DNA from: Nanosynbacter sp900555675
GTDB taxonomy: Bacteria; Patescibacteriota; Saccharimonadia; Saccharimonadales; Saccharimonadaceae
DNA length: 64,000 nucleotides
NCBI RefSeq assembly: GCF_022828245.2
Contig: NZ_CP157587.1
Location: 620,001-684,000, forward strand
Direction: 5' to 3'
The notes under the pieces are model-generated. The model saw nothing but the letters and a program-made list of their open reading frames with translations, made no database searches and was not told the origin of the DNA. The translations under genes were made by a program, and so were the position numbers. This document shows, one piece after another, positions 1 through 8,442 of this stretch. Position 1 is the first letter of the stretch. Every line of letters starts with the position of its first letter.

Positions 1-1346
1 GAACCGATCACGCCAAACAAAGCGCTTAATGACACAGCAAAACTAGCCCACAATACTATTTCATGATGTCTATCATACTGTTTCTGAATGCACATTGATA
101 CAGCGGACCAGATTATATTTCCAAGCGCTACTAGCCCCAAAATCACACTTACGACCAACTGATTATCGTCAGACAAATACATTGTAAAACTAGTAGCCAT
201 TACCATTAACAATAAGCGAGCTGTTGTCAATTCATAAGTACGCATCTTTTTAGACTTCTCAACAAGAGCAACCGTAAAGTAATATGCAACGCTAGCAAAT
301 AACAGTACGCTAATATCTAATGTGCCCATATATGCCGACGAGCTAAGCGCGACAAACATCGTCATCGGCACGATAAACGGATTTACAACGTTTAACGGTT
401 CGACGAACTGACGAGGAAGACGACTAGAAAAATATGCAGCCACAGTCATCAAACATCCAAATAGCAGCATTACAACGTAATACCAGACCAGCTGCGCATG
501 CACGACAGCCGGCAAACTAGTCGTCATCGTAAACATCGATAGTAGCGATACATAAGCAAGAGGTCTACTATTCAATCTCACTGTAGCATCAACACACAAA
601 ATAGCACCAATTACAGAGGTAATAAGCCAGCACCATGCAGGGTCGATGCCTAAAAGCAAGTTCATAGTCCAGCCACCAATTGGTACAGCTGCCAAAGCCG
701 TACCAATAAGTGCCGTCGACGCAGATTTCAATATTGGCAAGCGAGCATACAATATCTGACCAATAATATAATAAATAAAAATAAACAGCCACACCAATCC
801 AAACCTAAGTTGGATAGATAGATTAATTGCCTGGGCTAGAAGCAATATTCCCGCAGTCAGAAGTAGCGATGCCGTATATAGCGCTATATTAATTGTAGTC
901 TTACGGCCCCTCTCCTTTTCCTTGTCATCAATATGTGGTGCTTGTTCAATTGGTAAAGTCAGCATAAACACCGCAAACAACTTTTCTTCGTCATTAATAT
1001 GTGATGTTCGTTCAATATTATTCTCAACAGGCACAGCAACCGTATTTACTCTCTCTTCAGCTGTGGAAATACTAGTAGGAATTATATTATCGAGATTCTC
1101 ATTTTTACTGATATTCAACGGCATATTCGCAAGCCGCGAAGCGGCGCTTTGATTCTCGGTGATAAGCCTCACTTGACCGTTGTCATTCTCAATTTTTGCG
1201 CATCCATTTTGTGCATCACGCACACCATCCCAATATCCCTGCCGATAATCTTCGGAATAATTAGACGGCTGACTATTACCTCTCTGTAATAATTTTATTA
1301 GCTTAATTACTACAATAATAACTATTATCAGAAAAATTAATCCCAT
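1..1346 (-). CDS. large multi-pass membrane protein, C-terminus cut by window edge
   Basis: The reverse strand is open from an ATG at 1346 to the window edge, giving 448 visible residues without a stop. The start MGLIFLIIVIIVVIKLIK is a membrane anchor. A polar linker of about 120 residues follows (SEDYRQGYWDGVRDAQNG near residue 31), and then a long series of hydrophobic segments from about residue 150 to the edge, perhaps ten or more helices. An AGAGGG ribosome site lies about 10 bases before the ATG, and a promoter sits just upstream. The layout resembles DUF2339/DUF2157-type predicted membrane proteins, but I do not recognise the family and assign no function. Confidence 0.7.
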   Translation of the reverse strand, partial: MGLIFLIIVIIVVIKLIKLLQRGNSQPSNYSEDYRQGYWDGVRDAQNGCAKIENDNGQVRLITENQSAASRLANMPLNISKNENLDNIIPTSISTAEERVNTVAVPVENNIERTSHINDEEKLFAVFMLTLPIEQAPHIDDKEKERGRKTTINIALYTASLLLTAGILLLAQAINLSIQLRFGLVWLFIFIYYIIGQILYARLPILKSASTALIGTALAAVPIGGWTMNLLLGIDPAWCWLITSVIGAILCVDATVRLNSRPLAYVSLLSMFTMTTSLPAVVHAQLVWYYVVMLLFGCLMTVAAYFSSRLPRQFVEPLNVVNPFIVPMTMFVALSSSAYMGTLDISVLLFASVAYYFTVALVEKSKKMRTYELTTARLLLMVMATSFTMYLSDDNQLVVSVILGLVALGNIIWSAVSMCIQKQYDRHHEIVLWASFAVSLSALFGVIG

Positions 1347-1373
1347 GCCTTCAATCCCTCTTATGTTAGCTTC

Positions 1374-1401
1374 AGTATAACACAGGATTTTTTCTCGACA
1401 A
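1374..1401 (-). promoter_or_regulatory. sigma70-type promoter for the membrane-protein gene
   Basis: Reading the minus strand, TTGTCG (1396-1401) and TATACT (1374-1379) are separated by 16 bases. The pair lies directly downstream of the dnaJ stop, so the membrane-protein gene has its own promoter rather than depending on dnaJ. Confidence 0.55.
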
Positions 1402-1406
1402 ATATA

Positions 1407-2516
1407 CTAGGAAAACAGTCCTCGTTTTTTCGCACCCTTAAATTGCTCCAAAAGCTCCTTCTGCTTTTTGGTCAATTTGGTTGGCGTATCAACAATAACA
1501 CCCACAATATGCGGACCACGAGATTCACTATGTAAGTGCGGCACGCCATGACCCGACAACTTAAAGTCAGTGCCGCTCTGAGTGCCCGCCGGGATTTTCA
1601 TCGTTATCACACCGTCCACAGTTTCCACATCAATTTCCGTTCCTAGCGCCGCATCAACCATAGAAATATGCTCTTCGCTAAGAATAATATTGCCTTCACG
1701 AGTGAATTTTTTATGCGCCTTAACGCGAATGTGGACATACAAATCACCTCTACTGCCACCAGCAACTGCTTCGCCACGATCGCGTAGACGAATTGTCGCG
1801 CCATCATCAATCCCTGCCGGAATTTTAATAGTGATATCCTGATTCTGTCGGTTCGTGCCTTTTCCTCGACAAACTGAACATTCTTTTTCAGGAACTTTCC
1901 CCTTACCATGACAAGTTTCACAAACAACCGCCTGCTGAATTTGTCCAAATAGCGAATTCATCGTTCGAGTTTGCTGACCCGCGCCCTTACAAGTTGGGCA
2001 CGTTTTCATTCCAAATCCAGGCTCGGCGCCATCGCCATGACAATGTTCACATTCAACATCCAGCATTAAACTAATTTTCTTTTCTACACCAAATACCGCG
2101 TCCTCAAAACTTAGTGTTACGCTAGTTTCAACATCACGCCCACGCGAACGACCATTCCCAGCGCCGCCAGAAGCACCACCGAAGAATTGGCTAAAAATAT
2201 CACCTAGTCCACCATCACCAAAATCAAAGTGAACATTTTGACCGCCAAATCCACCAAATCCCTCAAACGGATTACCGGAAAAACCGCCGCCAGAAGCACC
2301 ACCCACGCCAGCATGACCAAATTGATCATAACGCTGTCGCTTCTGCTTGTCTTTCAAAACTTCATAGGCCTCATTAATTTCCTTAAACTTAGCCTCATCG
2401 CCGCCCTGCTTATCAGGGTGATATTTAATTGCTAATTTACGAAAAGCCTTTTTTATCTCATCTTCAGAAGCGGTCTTTGGAACGCCCAATATTTCATAAT
2501 AATCACGCTTACTCAT
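1407..2516 (-). CDS. dnaJ: chaperone DnaJ
   Basis: DnaJ is the J-protein co-chaperone that loads substrates on DnaK and stimulates its ATPase. The 369 residues show a J domain (YEILGVPKTASEDEIKKAF, then the YHPDK tripeptide motif near residue 33), a Gly/Phe-rich linker (about 70-125), four zinc-binding repeats (CEHCHGDG, CPTCKGAG, CETCHGKG, CSVCRGKG, about 155-225) and the C-terminal substrate domains. It is a complete type I DnaJ of normal length. It follows dnaK but is separated from it by a terminator and has its own CIRCE-controlled promoter. The -10 box ends 9 bases before the ATG, so the transcript should be almost leaderless. Confidence 0.97.
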   Translation of the reverse strand: MSKRDYYEILGVPKTASEDEIKKAFRKLAIKYHPDKQGGDEAKFKEINEAYEVLKDKQKRQRYDQFGHAGVGGASGGGFSGNPFEGFGGFGGQNVHFDFGDGGLGDIFSQFFGGASGGAGNGRSRGRDVETSVTLSFEDAVFGVEKKISLMLDVECEHCHGDGAEPGFGMKTCPTCKGAGQQTRTMNSLFGQIQQAVVCETCHGKGKVPEKECSVCRGKGTNRQNQDITIKIPAGIDDGATIRLRDRGEAVAGGSRGDLYVHIRVKAHKKFTREGNIILSEEHISMVDAALGTEIDVETVDGVITMKIPAGTQSGTDFKLSGHGVPHLHSESRGPHIVGVIVDTPTKLTKKQKELLEQFKGAKKRGLFS

Positions 2517-2525
2517 ACCTTATAT

Positions 2526-2554
2526 ATTATACGCGTTTAGCACTCTCAGTGCAA
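2526..2554 (-). promoter_or_regulatory. dnaJ promoter
   Basis: On the minus strand TTGCAC (2549-2554) and TATAAT (2526-2531) are separated by exactly 17 bases. The -35 box lies inside the 9-base spacer of the CIRCE operator. The -10 box ends 9 bases before the dnaJ ATG, leaving a leader of only two or three bases. Confidence 0.8.
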
Positions 2555-2563
2555 GAGTGCTAA
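2537..2563 (-). promoter_or_regulatory. CIRCE operator of dnaJ (HrcA site)
   Basis: Perfect consensus TTAGCACTC-N9-GAGTGCTAA. HrcA is known to bind this inverted repeat and repress heat-shock genes. The whole element, spacer included, is identical to the operator before clpB at 51411-51437. Confidence 0.95.
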
Positions 2564-2567
2564 GTTC

Positions 2568-2599
2568 AAAAAAGGCCACTCTTTTTATCGAGCAGCCTT
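2568..2599 (-). terminator. rho-independent terminator after dnaK
   Basis: On the minus strand a 10-bp stem with two G-U pairs (2590-2599 with 2572-2581) and an 8-base loop is followed by a run of six T. It separates dnaK from the dnaJ transcription unit. Confidence 0.7.
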
Positions 2600-2618
2600 C
2601 TTTGTAAATACGTTAGGT

Positions 2619-4508
2619 TTATTTTTCGTCGACAATTTCGCCTTCGACCGGCTCGTCTTTATCAGACTTTTTGTCGCCAGCTTCGTCAGCTTTTTTATCG
2701 TCGGCTGATTGTTGATACATCTTAGCCCCAATTGGCATAATCGCGTCATTCAAGGCTTTAATTGCAGCGTCCAATTCATCCTTATCTTCAGAATCTTTGT
2801 GCTTTTCAGCCTCTTCGACAGCTTTTTCAATCGCTTGCTTATCATCGTCAGAAATCTTATCTTTGAATTCGTCTGGCATTTTCTTTGCCTGATAAATAGC
2901 GTTTTCAAGCTGATTCTTCGTATCGACAGTTTCGCGTTTTTTCTTGTCTTCGTCCGCGTGAAGTTCGGCTTCTTTTTGCGCCTTCTCAATATCTTCCTTG
3001 CTCATATTGCCAGAGTTTTGGATAGTGATTGATTGCTCTTTACCTGTTCCCTTGTCTTTGGCCGTAACGTTAAGAATACCGTTGGCATCAATGTTAAAGG
3101 TCACTTCAATTTGAGGCACACCGCGTGGTGCTGGCGCAATACCATCAAGCACAAAACGACCCAAACTCTTATTGTCATTAGCAAACTCGCGCTCACCCTG
3201 AAGAACGTGAATTTCCACCTGAGGCTGATTGTCCGCAGCTGTCGAGAAAACCTCACTCTTGCTTGTTGGAATCGTCGTATTTCGGTCAATCAACTTCGTC
3301 GACACACCGCCCATCGTCTCAATTCCAAGAGAAAGCGGAGTCACATCCAGAAGCAGCACATCCTTAACATCACCAGCCAAGACACCGCCTTGGATTGCGG
3401 CACCAACAGCCACAACCTCATCTGGGTTCACGCCTTGCATTGGATCTTTTCCAAAGAAATTCTTTACGCGCTCAACTACAGCTGGCATACGAGTCATTCC
3501 ACCAACCATAACTACATTGTTAATGTCGGACTTAGAAAGCTTGGCATCCTTCAAAGCCTTTTCTACTGGACCATCCAAGCGATCCAATAGACCCTTAACC
3601 AAGTCTTCCAACTTAGCACGACTCAAGCTCATCTCAAAGTGCTTTGGACCATCAGCATCAGCAGTGATAAATGGAATGTTGACTTCATATTCAGTAACCG
3701 TCGACAATTCTTTCTTCGCTTTTTCAGCCTCATCCTTCAAGCGCTGCATCGCTGCATTATCTTTACGAAGATCAATTCCCTCCTTTGATTTGAAGTCGTC
3801 CAAGAAGTAGTTAACAATAGTGTTGTCGAAATCCTCACCACCAAGGTGTGTATCACCATTAGTTGCCTTAACTTCAAATACGCCGTCACCCAGTTCCAAC
3901 ACCGACACGTCAAACGTACCACCACCAAGGTCGAACACTACGATAGTTTCGTCGTTTTTACCCTTTTCTAGACCATAAGCCAAAGCCGCAGCTGTTGGTT
4001 CGTTAATAATACGCTTAACTTCCAATCCAGCAATTTTACCAGCATCCTTAGTCGCTTGGCGCTGTGAATCGTCAAAGTACGCCGGCACCGTAATCACTGC
4101 TTCCGTCACTTTTTCACCCAAGAAAGCTTCGGCGTCAGCCTTGATTTTACTAAGAATCATTGCTGAAACTTCTTCTGGTGTATATTCCTTATCACCCATC
4201 TCGACCGCCACACCAGTACCTTTTTTAACAATCTTGTACGGCATGATATCTAAGTCTTTTTGCACTTCCTTATCATCAAACTTACGACCAATCAAACGCT
4301 TAACACCGTAAATCGTGTTTTTTGGATTTGTTACGCGCTGACGCTGAGCAACTTGACCAACAAGTCGTTCACCCTTTTTATTAACCGCAACCACAGATGG
4401 CGTAGTACGATTACCTTCGGCGTTAGAAATTACCTCTGGTTTTCCAGCTAACATATACGCAAATGCGCTGTTGGTTGTACCAAGGTCAATACCAATAATT
4501 TTACCCAT
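2619..4508 (-). CDS. dnaK: chaperone DnaK (Hsp70)
   Basis: DnaK is the ATP-dependent Hsp70 chaperone working with DnaJ and GrpE. The 629 residues begin MGKIIGIDLGTTNS (phosphate loop 1) and contain the second phosphate and adenosine motifs (VVFDLGGGTFDVSV about 190; VMVGGMTRMPAV about 330), the interdomain linker DVLLLDVTPLS (about 380), the substrate-binding domain and an acidic tail ending EGEIVDEK. Length and motifs are normal. Two CIRCE elements and a consensus promoter lie between it and grpE, and an AAAGGGG ribosome site precedes the ATG. Unlike dnaJ and hrcA, its mRNA has a real leader of about 80 bases. Confidence 0.98.
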   Translation of the reverse strand: MGKIIGIDLGTTNSAFAYMLAGKPEVISNAEGNRTTPSVVAVNKKGERLVGQVAQRQRVTNPKNTIYGVKRLIGRKFDDKEVQKDLDIMPYKIVKKGTGVAVEMGDKEYTPEEVSAMILSKIKADAEAFLGEKVTEAVITVPAYFDDSQRQATKDAGKIAGLEVKRIINEPTAAALAYGLEKGKNDETIVVFDLGGGTFDVSVLELGDGVFEVKATNGDTHLGGEDFDNTIVNYFLDDFKSKEGIDLRKDNAAMQRLKDEAEKAKKELSTVTEYEVNIPFITADADGPKHFEMSLSRAKLEDLVKGLLDRLDGPVEKALKDAKLSKSDINNVVMVGGMTRMPAVVERVKNFFGKDPMQGVNPDEVVAVGAAIQGGVLAGDVKDVLLLDVTPLSLGIETMGGVSTKLIDRNTTIPTSKSEVFSTAADNQPQVEIHVLQGEREFANDNKSLGRFVLDGIAPAPRGVPQIEVTFNIDANGILNVTAKDKGTGKEQSITIQNSGNMSKEDIEKAQKEAELHADEDKKKRETVDTKNQLENAIYQAKKMPDEFKDKISDDDKQAIEKAVEEAEKHKDSEDKDELDAAIKALNDAIMPIGAKMYQQSADDKKADEAGDKKSDKDEPVEGEIVDEK

Positions 4509-4559
4509 ATGATTCCCCTTTCTGTTATGATCACATCTGGCCTATATCTTATATTCATT

Positions 4560-4586
4560 CTAGCACTCTTTCGTGGCGAGTGCCAA
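4560..4586 (-). promoter_or_regulatory. second, variant CIRCE operator of dnaK
   Basis: Plus-strand reading CTAGCACTC-N9-GAGTGCCAA, one mismatch from consensus in each half. It lies downstream of the -10 box, inside the transcribed leader. The same two variant half-sites occur in the hrcA operator at 5868-5894, with a different spacer. Confidence 0.85.
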
Positions 4587-4593
4587 CTATCTC

Positions 4594-4622
4594 AGTATAA
4601 ATAATTAGCACTCTAATGTCAA
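4594..4622 (-). promoter_or_regulatory. dnaK promoter
   Basis: On the minus strand TTGACA (4617-4622) and TATACT (4594-4599) are 17 bases apart, close to the perfect sigma70 consensus. The -35 box lies within the spacer of the CIRCE element at 4605-4631. Confidence 0.85.
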
Positions 4623-4631
4623 GAGTGCTAA
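4605..4631 (-). promoter_or_regulatory. CIRCE operator of dnaK, perfect copy
   Basis: Perfect TTAGCACTC-N9-GAGTGCTAA overlapping the -35 box of the dnaK promoter, so bound HrcA would block RNA polymerase directly. A second operator copy follows 18 bases downstream. Confidence 0.95.
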
Positions 4632-4653
4632 TAGCTGTTTTTTCGCAATCATA

Positions 4654-5118
4654 TTACTGACGAGTGACTTTTACCATTGCGTCGCGAATAACTGAGCCGT
4701 TCAAAGTATAGCCAGCGCGAAGCTCCTCGGCAATAACTTCCTTATCGCCATCCGTCGATTCGTCAAATTGAACAGCCTGATGGAATTCAGGATTAAACAA
4801 AGTTCCGGATTTGGCGTCAATTTTTTCCAAACCAATCTCCTTCAACTGCTTGTCAAGCTGCTTGCTCAGACCAGCCACACCCTTAACCCACGCATTATCT
4901 TGAATCTCCTCTGGGACGTTAGCAACAGCTCGCTCAATTGTATCAATAACTGGCAATAATTTCATCACCGACTTAGTCTGACCCATTTGATGCGCTGACT
5001 GTTTTTCTGCCTCCACGCGCTTACGATAATTCTCAAAATCCGCTCGAGTCCGCTGCAGATCCGACGTCAGCTCAGCAATTTCTTTCTCTAAATCTTCAGC
5101 TTTTTTATTCTTCGTCAT
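4654..5118 (-). CDS. grpE: nucleotide exchange factor GrpE
   Basis: GrpE releases ADP from DnaK. The 154 residues show a long N-terminal helix (about 1-60, ADFENYRKRVEAEKQ) and the C-terminal beta domain (NPEFHQAVQF near 110; GYTLNGSVIRDAMVKV at the end). It is shorter than the E. coli protein (about 197) mainly in the disordered N-terminus. An AAGGAGG site precedes the ATG, and the gene starts 18 bases after hrcA, so the two form an operon under the hrcA promoter. Confidence 0.95.
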   Translation of the reverse strand: MTKNKKAEDLEKEIAELTSDLQRTRADFENYRKRVEAEKQSAHQMGQTKSVMKLLPVIDTIERAVANVPEEIQDNAWVKGVAGLSKQLDKQLKEIGLEKIDAKSGTLFNPEFHQAVQFDESTDGDKEVIAEELRAGYTLNGSVIRDAMVKVTRQ

Positions 5119-5136
5119 TTTTCCTCCTTTTAGCCA

Positions 5137-5847
5137 CTATAAGACTTCTTCCAGCATCGCGCCCGTACGACGCACCAGCTCCATCGTTCGACGATAATTC
5201 TGTCGCGTCGGACCAATCACACCGATGTAATTATCGCCACCAGACGATGACTTAAATTTACTTATAATCAACGTAGCACCACTGCTTTTGCCAATTGGAT
5301 TTTCGCTACCAATAAACACATTTAGCGGTTCGTCCGGTGCCGCTTCGCGCAGCCACGGCTCGATATTGTCAATCAATTTAGCAACCGCCTGAATGTGATC
5401 GCCATCGCCAAACTCTGGTTGACTGAATAACTGAGTCATTCCGTTCATATACAAACTCGAACCAAATGACGCAAAACCAAAATTGCCAGTCATTTCCACC
5501 AAACCATCAACCGCTCGGCGAATCGCTTTGTCTGAAGTATCAACATTTGAATTGACGTGCGCTTCAATTGCCTTCGTGCTGCTATCAATACCGCTCGGCA
5601 ATTCCGTCATTTGCGCTGCCGTGATTCCATTGACATAAAAACGATATCCCTTGTCTGTCGGAATTCGACCTGCGCTCGTGTGGGGCGCCTCAATAAATCC
5701 CATCTCCTCAAGCTTTGCCATTTCACTGCGAATCGTGGCACTGCTCACGCCAAACAGTTTGGCTAGCGTTACACTACCAACTGGCGCCGCAATTTCAGCG
5801 TATTGCTCAATAATAGCGACAAGGATTGCTTGTTGACGTTCGGTCAT
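5137..5847 (-). CDS. hrcA: heat-shock repressor HrcA, short form
   Basis: HrcA binds CIRCE and represses chaperone genes. The N-terminal winged helix is clear (MTERQQAILVAIIEQYAE, SATIRSEMAKLEEMGFIEAPHTSAGRIPT), and the end (IGVIGPTRQNYRRTMELV) matches the family. With the ATG at 5847 it has 236 residues against about 340 usually, so much of the central GAF-like region is missing. An upstream in-frame ATG at 5874 lies inside the promoter and operator and cannot be used. The -10 box ends six bases before 5847, which decides the start and implies a leaderless mRNA. Its own promoter carries CIRCE, giving autoregulation. Confidence 0.93.
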   Translation of the reverse strand: MTERQQAILVAIIEQYAEIAAPVGSVTLAKLFGVSSATIRSEMAKLEEMGFIEAPHTSAGRIPTDKGYRFYVNGITAAQMTELPSGIDSSTKAIEAHVNSNVDTSDKAIRRAVDGLVEMTGNFGFASFGSSLYMNGMTQLFSQPEFGDGDHIQAVAKLIDNIEPWLREAAPDEPLNVFIGSENPIGKSSGATLIISKFKSSSGGDNYIGVIGPTRQNYRRTMELVRRTGAMLEEVL

Positions 5848-5853
5848 AGTCCA

Positions 5854-5882
5854 ATTATATCGCAAATCTAGCACTCATACAA
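5854..5882 (-). promoter_or_regulatory. hrcA-grpE promoter
   Basis: On the minus strand TTGTAT (5877-5882) and TATAAT (5854-5859) have 17-base spacing. The -10 box ends six bases before the ATG at 5847, so transcription should start at or next to the start codon. Confidence 0.8.
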
Positions 5883-5894
5883 GCAGAGTGCCAA
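5868..5894 (-). promoter_or_regulatory. CIRCE operator of hrcA, variant
   Basis: CTAGCACTC-N9-GAGTGCCAA in plus-strand reading, overlapping the -35 box and spacer of the hrcA promoter. It has one mismatch per half, which may give weaker autorepression. Confidence 0.9.
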
Positions 5895-5897
5895 GCC

Positions 5898-7265
5898 TTA
5901 TCGTCTTTCCGTAAAGTAGCGCGCTGCATCCGAAGAGAACAACATCATGATCATAATATGCACGCCAATTGAGATCAAAAGCAGCATAATCGACGCATTA
6001 ATTCGCCCAATTGTCACGGATAAAGATTCGGTGACAATAGCTAGTGTCGCCACAGAAAGCAGTGAGATTCGCGCTCGGCTACTTCCTCGAAGTAGTAGCC
6101 CAACCAGCACGATTTCCGCCACAACCAACAACACATTAAAACCAGCCATCATTGACAACATGGTATTCGCGGCATTTATATCAATTCCGTCAATATTCGC
6201 AACTTGCACCAAAGTCGTCGGCCAGCTAGAAAAGTCCACCAGCATTTGCCCGATTGTGAATAACGACGCCAGAATCATTAGTCCGCCGCCAATTAAAATC
6301 TGCGGCGGTCGGCGGCCCCAAAGCTCTTCCAATAGGGTTTCGTGATTTCGCGGATGACGATCATAAATTGTGCCGTCCATAATCACCCCGAGCCGCGTTG
6401 AAGCCGTGACATTATCGTCAGTCTTTATCCGACCGACTTCCAAAATCGGCAAATCACCATCAGTGCGAATGGAATCCCCGAAACCGTTGCGCGAATGATA
6501 GCCCGTTGAGAAATCCTTTAATATCGTCACTCTAACATTTTTATTGTTACTTTTAACCGACTCAATGATATAATCTCGTTCAATATCAATATTCTCGTCA
6601 ATTTTATGTGTGAACTGAAAAGTAAATAAAGAAAAGCCGATACTCTTATCGTACGTACCAGCCGCCAACCAATCAACTCGATGACCACCAGGAAGAAGCC
6701 AGCCATTTGGGCATCGCCAAAACCTAACATGATGACGACGCCTTGGGTTGCCGTCAACCTCTTGTTGATAAGCAAAGTCCTGCCGTCTACCAAACAAAAA
6801 TGCTGGCGACACTGGCGCATTTGGATAACTACGACCACTCAGTACCGTAAGCACCATTTTCCAAGCTGACCTTGGAGTTATGTCATCCGCTAGAACCCAG
6901 CCAGCCTCAGTCATTGCTTTATGGAGCTTTTCTTCCGAGCCGCGCACACTCAAATTGACAGGGTCGCTTAATACTCCGTCCGCTGTTCGCGTCCTGCCAA
7001 TAAAATAGTTCGGCACGTACATATTGCTCAAAATTCGATGGAGCCTAGGCAACGCCAAATACGCCACAATTATCCACACAACAAAGAACAAGCCAACCAG
7101 CCACCAGCCGCCCGTCGCCCAACCTTCTCTAAGTACCAACCACGCCAACCAAAACGACGCCAAACCTGCAAAGATAAAGAAGGACTGGTCTAACAATGTA
7201 GTCAAGGTCTTCGAAGAACGATCTTGTCTGGCTGCTATTTTTTTTGGAATTTTTACTGAACTCAT
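5898..7265 (-). CDS. LssY C-terminal domain membrane protein
   Basis: A 455-residue protein with two N-terminal membrane helices (about 25-75), a soluble core and about four C-terminal helices (about 335-450). The core carries the LssY_C pattern: RQDFAYQQ, RRRHHVRFWRCPNGW, VDWLAAGTYD, then FTHKIDENIDIERDY. This domain is found alone or fused to PAP2/DedA-type membrane proteins; its biochemical role is not established. The start overlaps the guanylate kinase stop by four bases, so the two are translationally coupled. It is the last gene of the tilS-to-hrcA-side cluster, ending just before the hrcA promoter. Confidence 0.75.
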   Translation of the reverse strand: MSSVKIPKKIAARQDRSSKTLTTLLDQSFFIFAGLASFWLAWLVLREGWATGGWWLVGLFFVVWIIVAYLALPRLHRILSNMYVPNYFIGRTRTADGVLSDPVNLSVRGSEEKLHKAMTEAGWVLADDITPRSAWKMVLTVLSGRSYPNAPVSPAFLFGRRQDFAYQQEVDGNPRRRHHVRFWRCPNGWLLPGGHRVDWLAAGTYDKSIGFSLFTFQFTHKIDENIDIERDYIIESVKSNNKNVRVTILKDFSTGYHSRNGFGDSIRTDGDLPILEVGRIKTDDNVTASTRLGVIMDGTIYDRHPRNHETLLEELWGRRPPQILIGGGLMILASLFTIGQMLVDFSSWPTTLVQVANIDGIDINAANTMLSMMAGFNVLLVVAEIVLVGLLLRGSSRARISLLSVATLAIVTESLSVTIGRINASIMLLLISIGVHIMIMMLFSSDAARYFTERR

Positions 7266-7972
7266 AGATTAATTATATCATTGAGGAGATTTCGAGCCAC
7301 CAAACGCGCCTCGTCATCTTGACGCTTAAACACGTCGCCGCGCAAAATAATTTCCTCGGTCACTCGAATTGCTCGCTCCAAATCGTCATTAATAATCACG
7401 TGATAATACGGAACTTCAAGCGCGTAAGCCAACTCTTTTATCGCCGAGGCATGACGCTTTGGCCACTCCGCTTGAAAATCTTCTTCAGTCGCGTAACGCT
7501 TTTTTAATCGCTCAATCCAAGTTTGACTATTTGGCGGCACAATGAAAATCGCAATGCTATCTGGCGCCAGTCGCTCATATTCCTCCACGCCCTGAACGTC
7601 AATGTCGGTAATTGCCACGCGGTTCTGATCATGCGCTAATTTCAGCTCAGCCACCGATGTCCCATAAACTGTACCGTGAACAAACTTCGCCTCGATAAAT
7701 TCATTATTTTGTAACATATTTTCGGCAGTTTGCGAATCAATAAAATGATAGTCAATTCCATCTTGCTCGGCACATCCATTATTTGTGCGTGGCGCGCGCG
7801 TAGTGTGAGAAACAATATCGCGAAACTCCGGCGACTTCAGTAATTGTTTTTTTATCGTGTCTTTGCCCGCACCAGAAATTCCCGCAAGCAGCGCAATTTT
7901 CGTACTTTTAACCAACTCAATTGTCGATTCAGTTGGCTGATAATTTGTAATAAGATCTTCGATACTTGGCAT
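7262..7972 (-). CDS. gmk: guanylate kinase
   Basis: Guanylate kinase converts GMP to GDP with ATP. After an unusual N-terminal extension of about 25 residues comes the P-loop variant ALLAGISGAGKDTI, then the GMP-binding region (SHTTRAPRTN, DYHFIDSQ) and DIDVQGVEEYE. The 236 residues are about 30 longer than typical Gmk. The P-loop ends GKDT rather than the usual GKST, which points to a diverged member of the family. It lies in a run of four closely packed minus-strand genes. Confidence 0.82.
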   Translation of the reverse strand: MPSIEDLITNYQPTESTIELVKSTKIALLAGISGAGKDTIKKQLLKSPEFRDIVSHTTRAPRTNNGCAEQDGIDYHFIDSQTAENMLQNNEFIEAKFVHGTVYGTSVAELKLAHDQNRVAITDIDVQGVEEYERLAPDSIAIFIVPPNSQTWIERLKKRYATEEDFQAEWPKRHASAIKELAYALEVPYYHVIINDDLERAIRVTEEIILRGDVFKRQDDEARLVARNLLNDIINL

Positions 7973-7981
7973 AATATTTAC

Positions 7982-8440
7982 CTATAATAACTCATCAAGT
8001 ACAGATTGCCAATTGGGAAATTCAGAACTTCCAAAACGAATAAGCAGACCAGGAAATTCGCCTGCGCCATTCGCCGTCCGATCGTCAATCAAAATGTCGC
8101 CTCGACTCAAATTCTTTGCTGACGAAAAAATAACCTTACGGAAGAAAACATTATCCGAACCTTCGCCGCCAAAATACTTTTTCACCCACGCCAACTTATC
8201 ACCCAAAGCCGTCGGATTTTCCCACGGAGAAGAAGATAAAATATATAAATCGTATTTGTCTTTCAGGGCGTAAACCGCATCGATAGCTCCAGGCACTGGA
8301 TCCATTAAAGAAAAAATTCCTGGAATATTATCGTGCTGACCGGCAAACTCATCAATCAACTCAGGCGATATCTTCGTTAAAGCAGATTTGAAATCCGCCA
8401 AAACGCCATCCATATCAATATAAACAATAGGTTTTTTCAC
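7982..8440 (-). CDS. 5'(3')-deoxyribonucleotidase-like HAD phosphatase
   Basis: A 152-residue HAD-fold protein of the NT5C family, expected to dephosphorylate (deoxy)ribonucleoside monophosphates. The catalytic DMDGVLADF motif (nucleophile Asp near residue 9), YILSSSPWENP (motif II) and ILIDDRTANGAGEF (motif IV) are all present. The start is GTG at 8440, preceded by AAAGGGATT. It sits 2 bases after the lepA C-terminal half and 9 bases before the guanylate kinase gene, so nucleotide salvage genes are clustered here. Confidence 0.82.
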   Translation of the reverse strand: MKKPIVYIDMDGVLADFKSALTKISPELIDEFAGQHDNIPGIFSLMDPVPGAIDAVYALKDKYDLYILSSSPWENPTALGDKLAWVKKYFGGEGSDNVFFRKVIFSSAKNLSRGDILIDDRTANGAGEFPGLLIRFGSSEFPNWQSVLDELL

Positions 8441-8442
8441 AA

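Noticed and set aside
922..1152. Plus-strand frame of 76 codons near the left edge
   Set aside because: The opposite strand carries a continuous 448-codon frame with promoter, ribosome site and membrane helices; the short frame is its shadow.
3033..3810. Long plus-strand open frames opposite dnaK
   Set aside because: They are antisense shadows of a strongly conserved gene, have no ribosome site and encode nothing recognisable.
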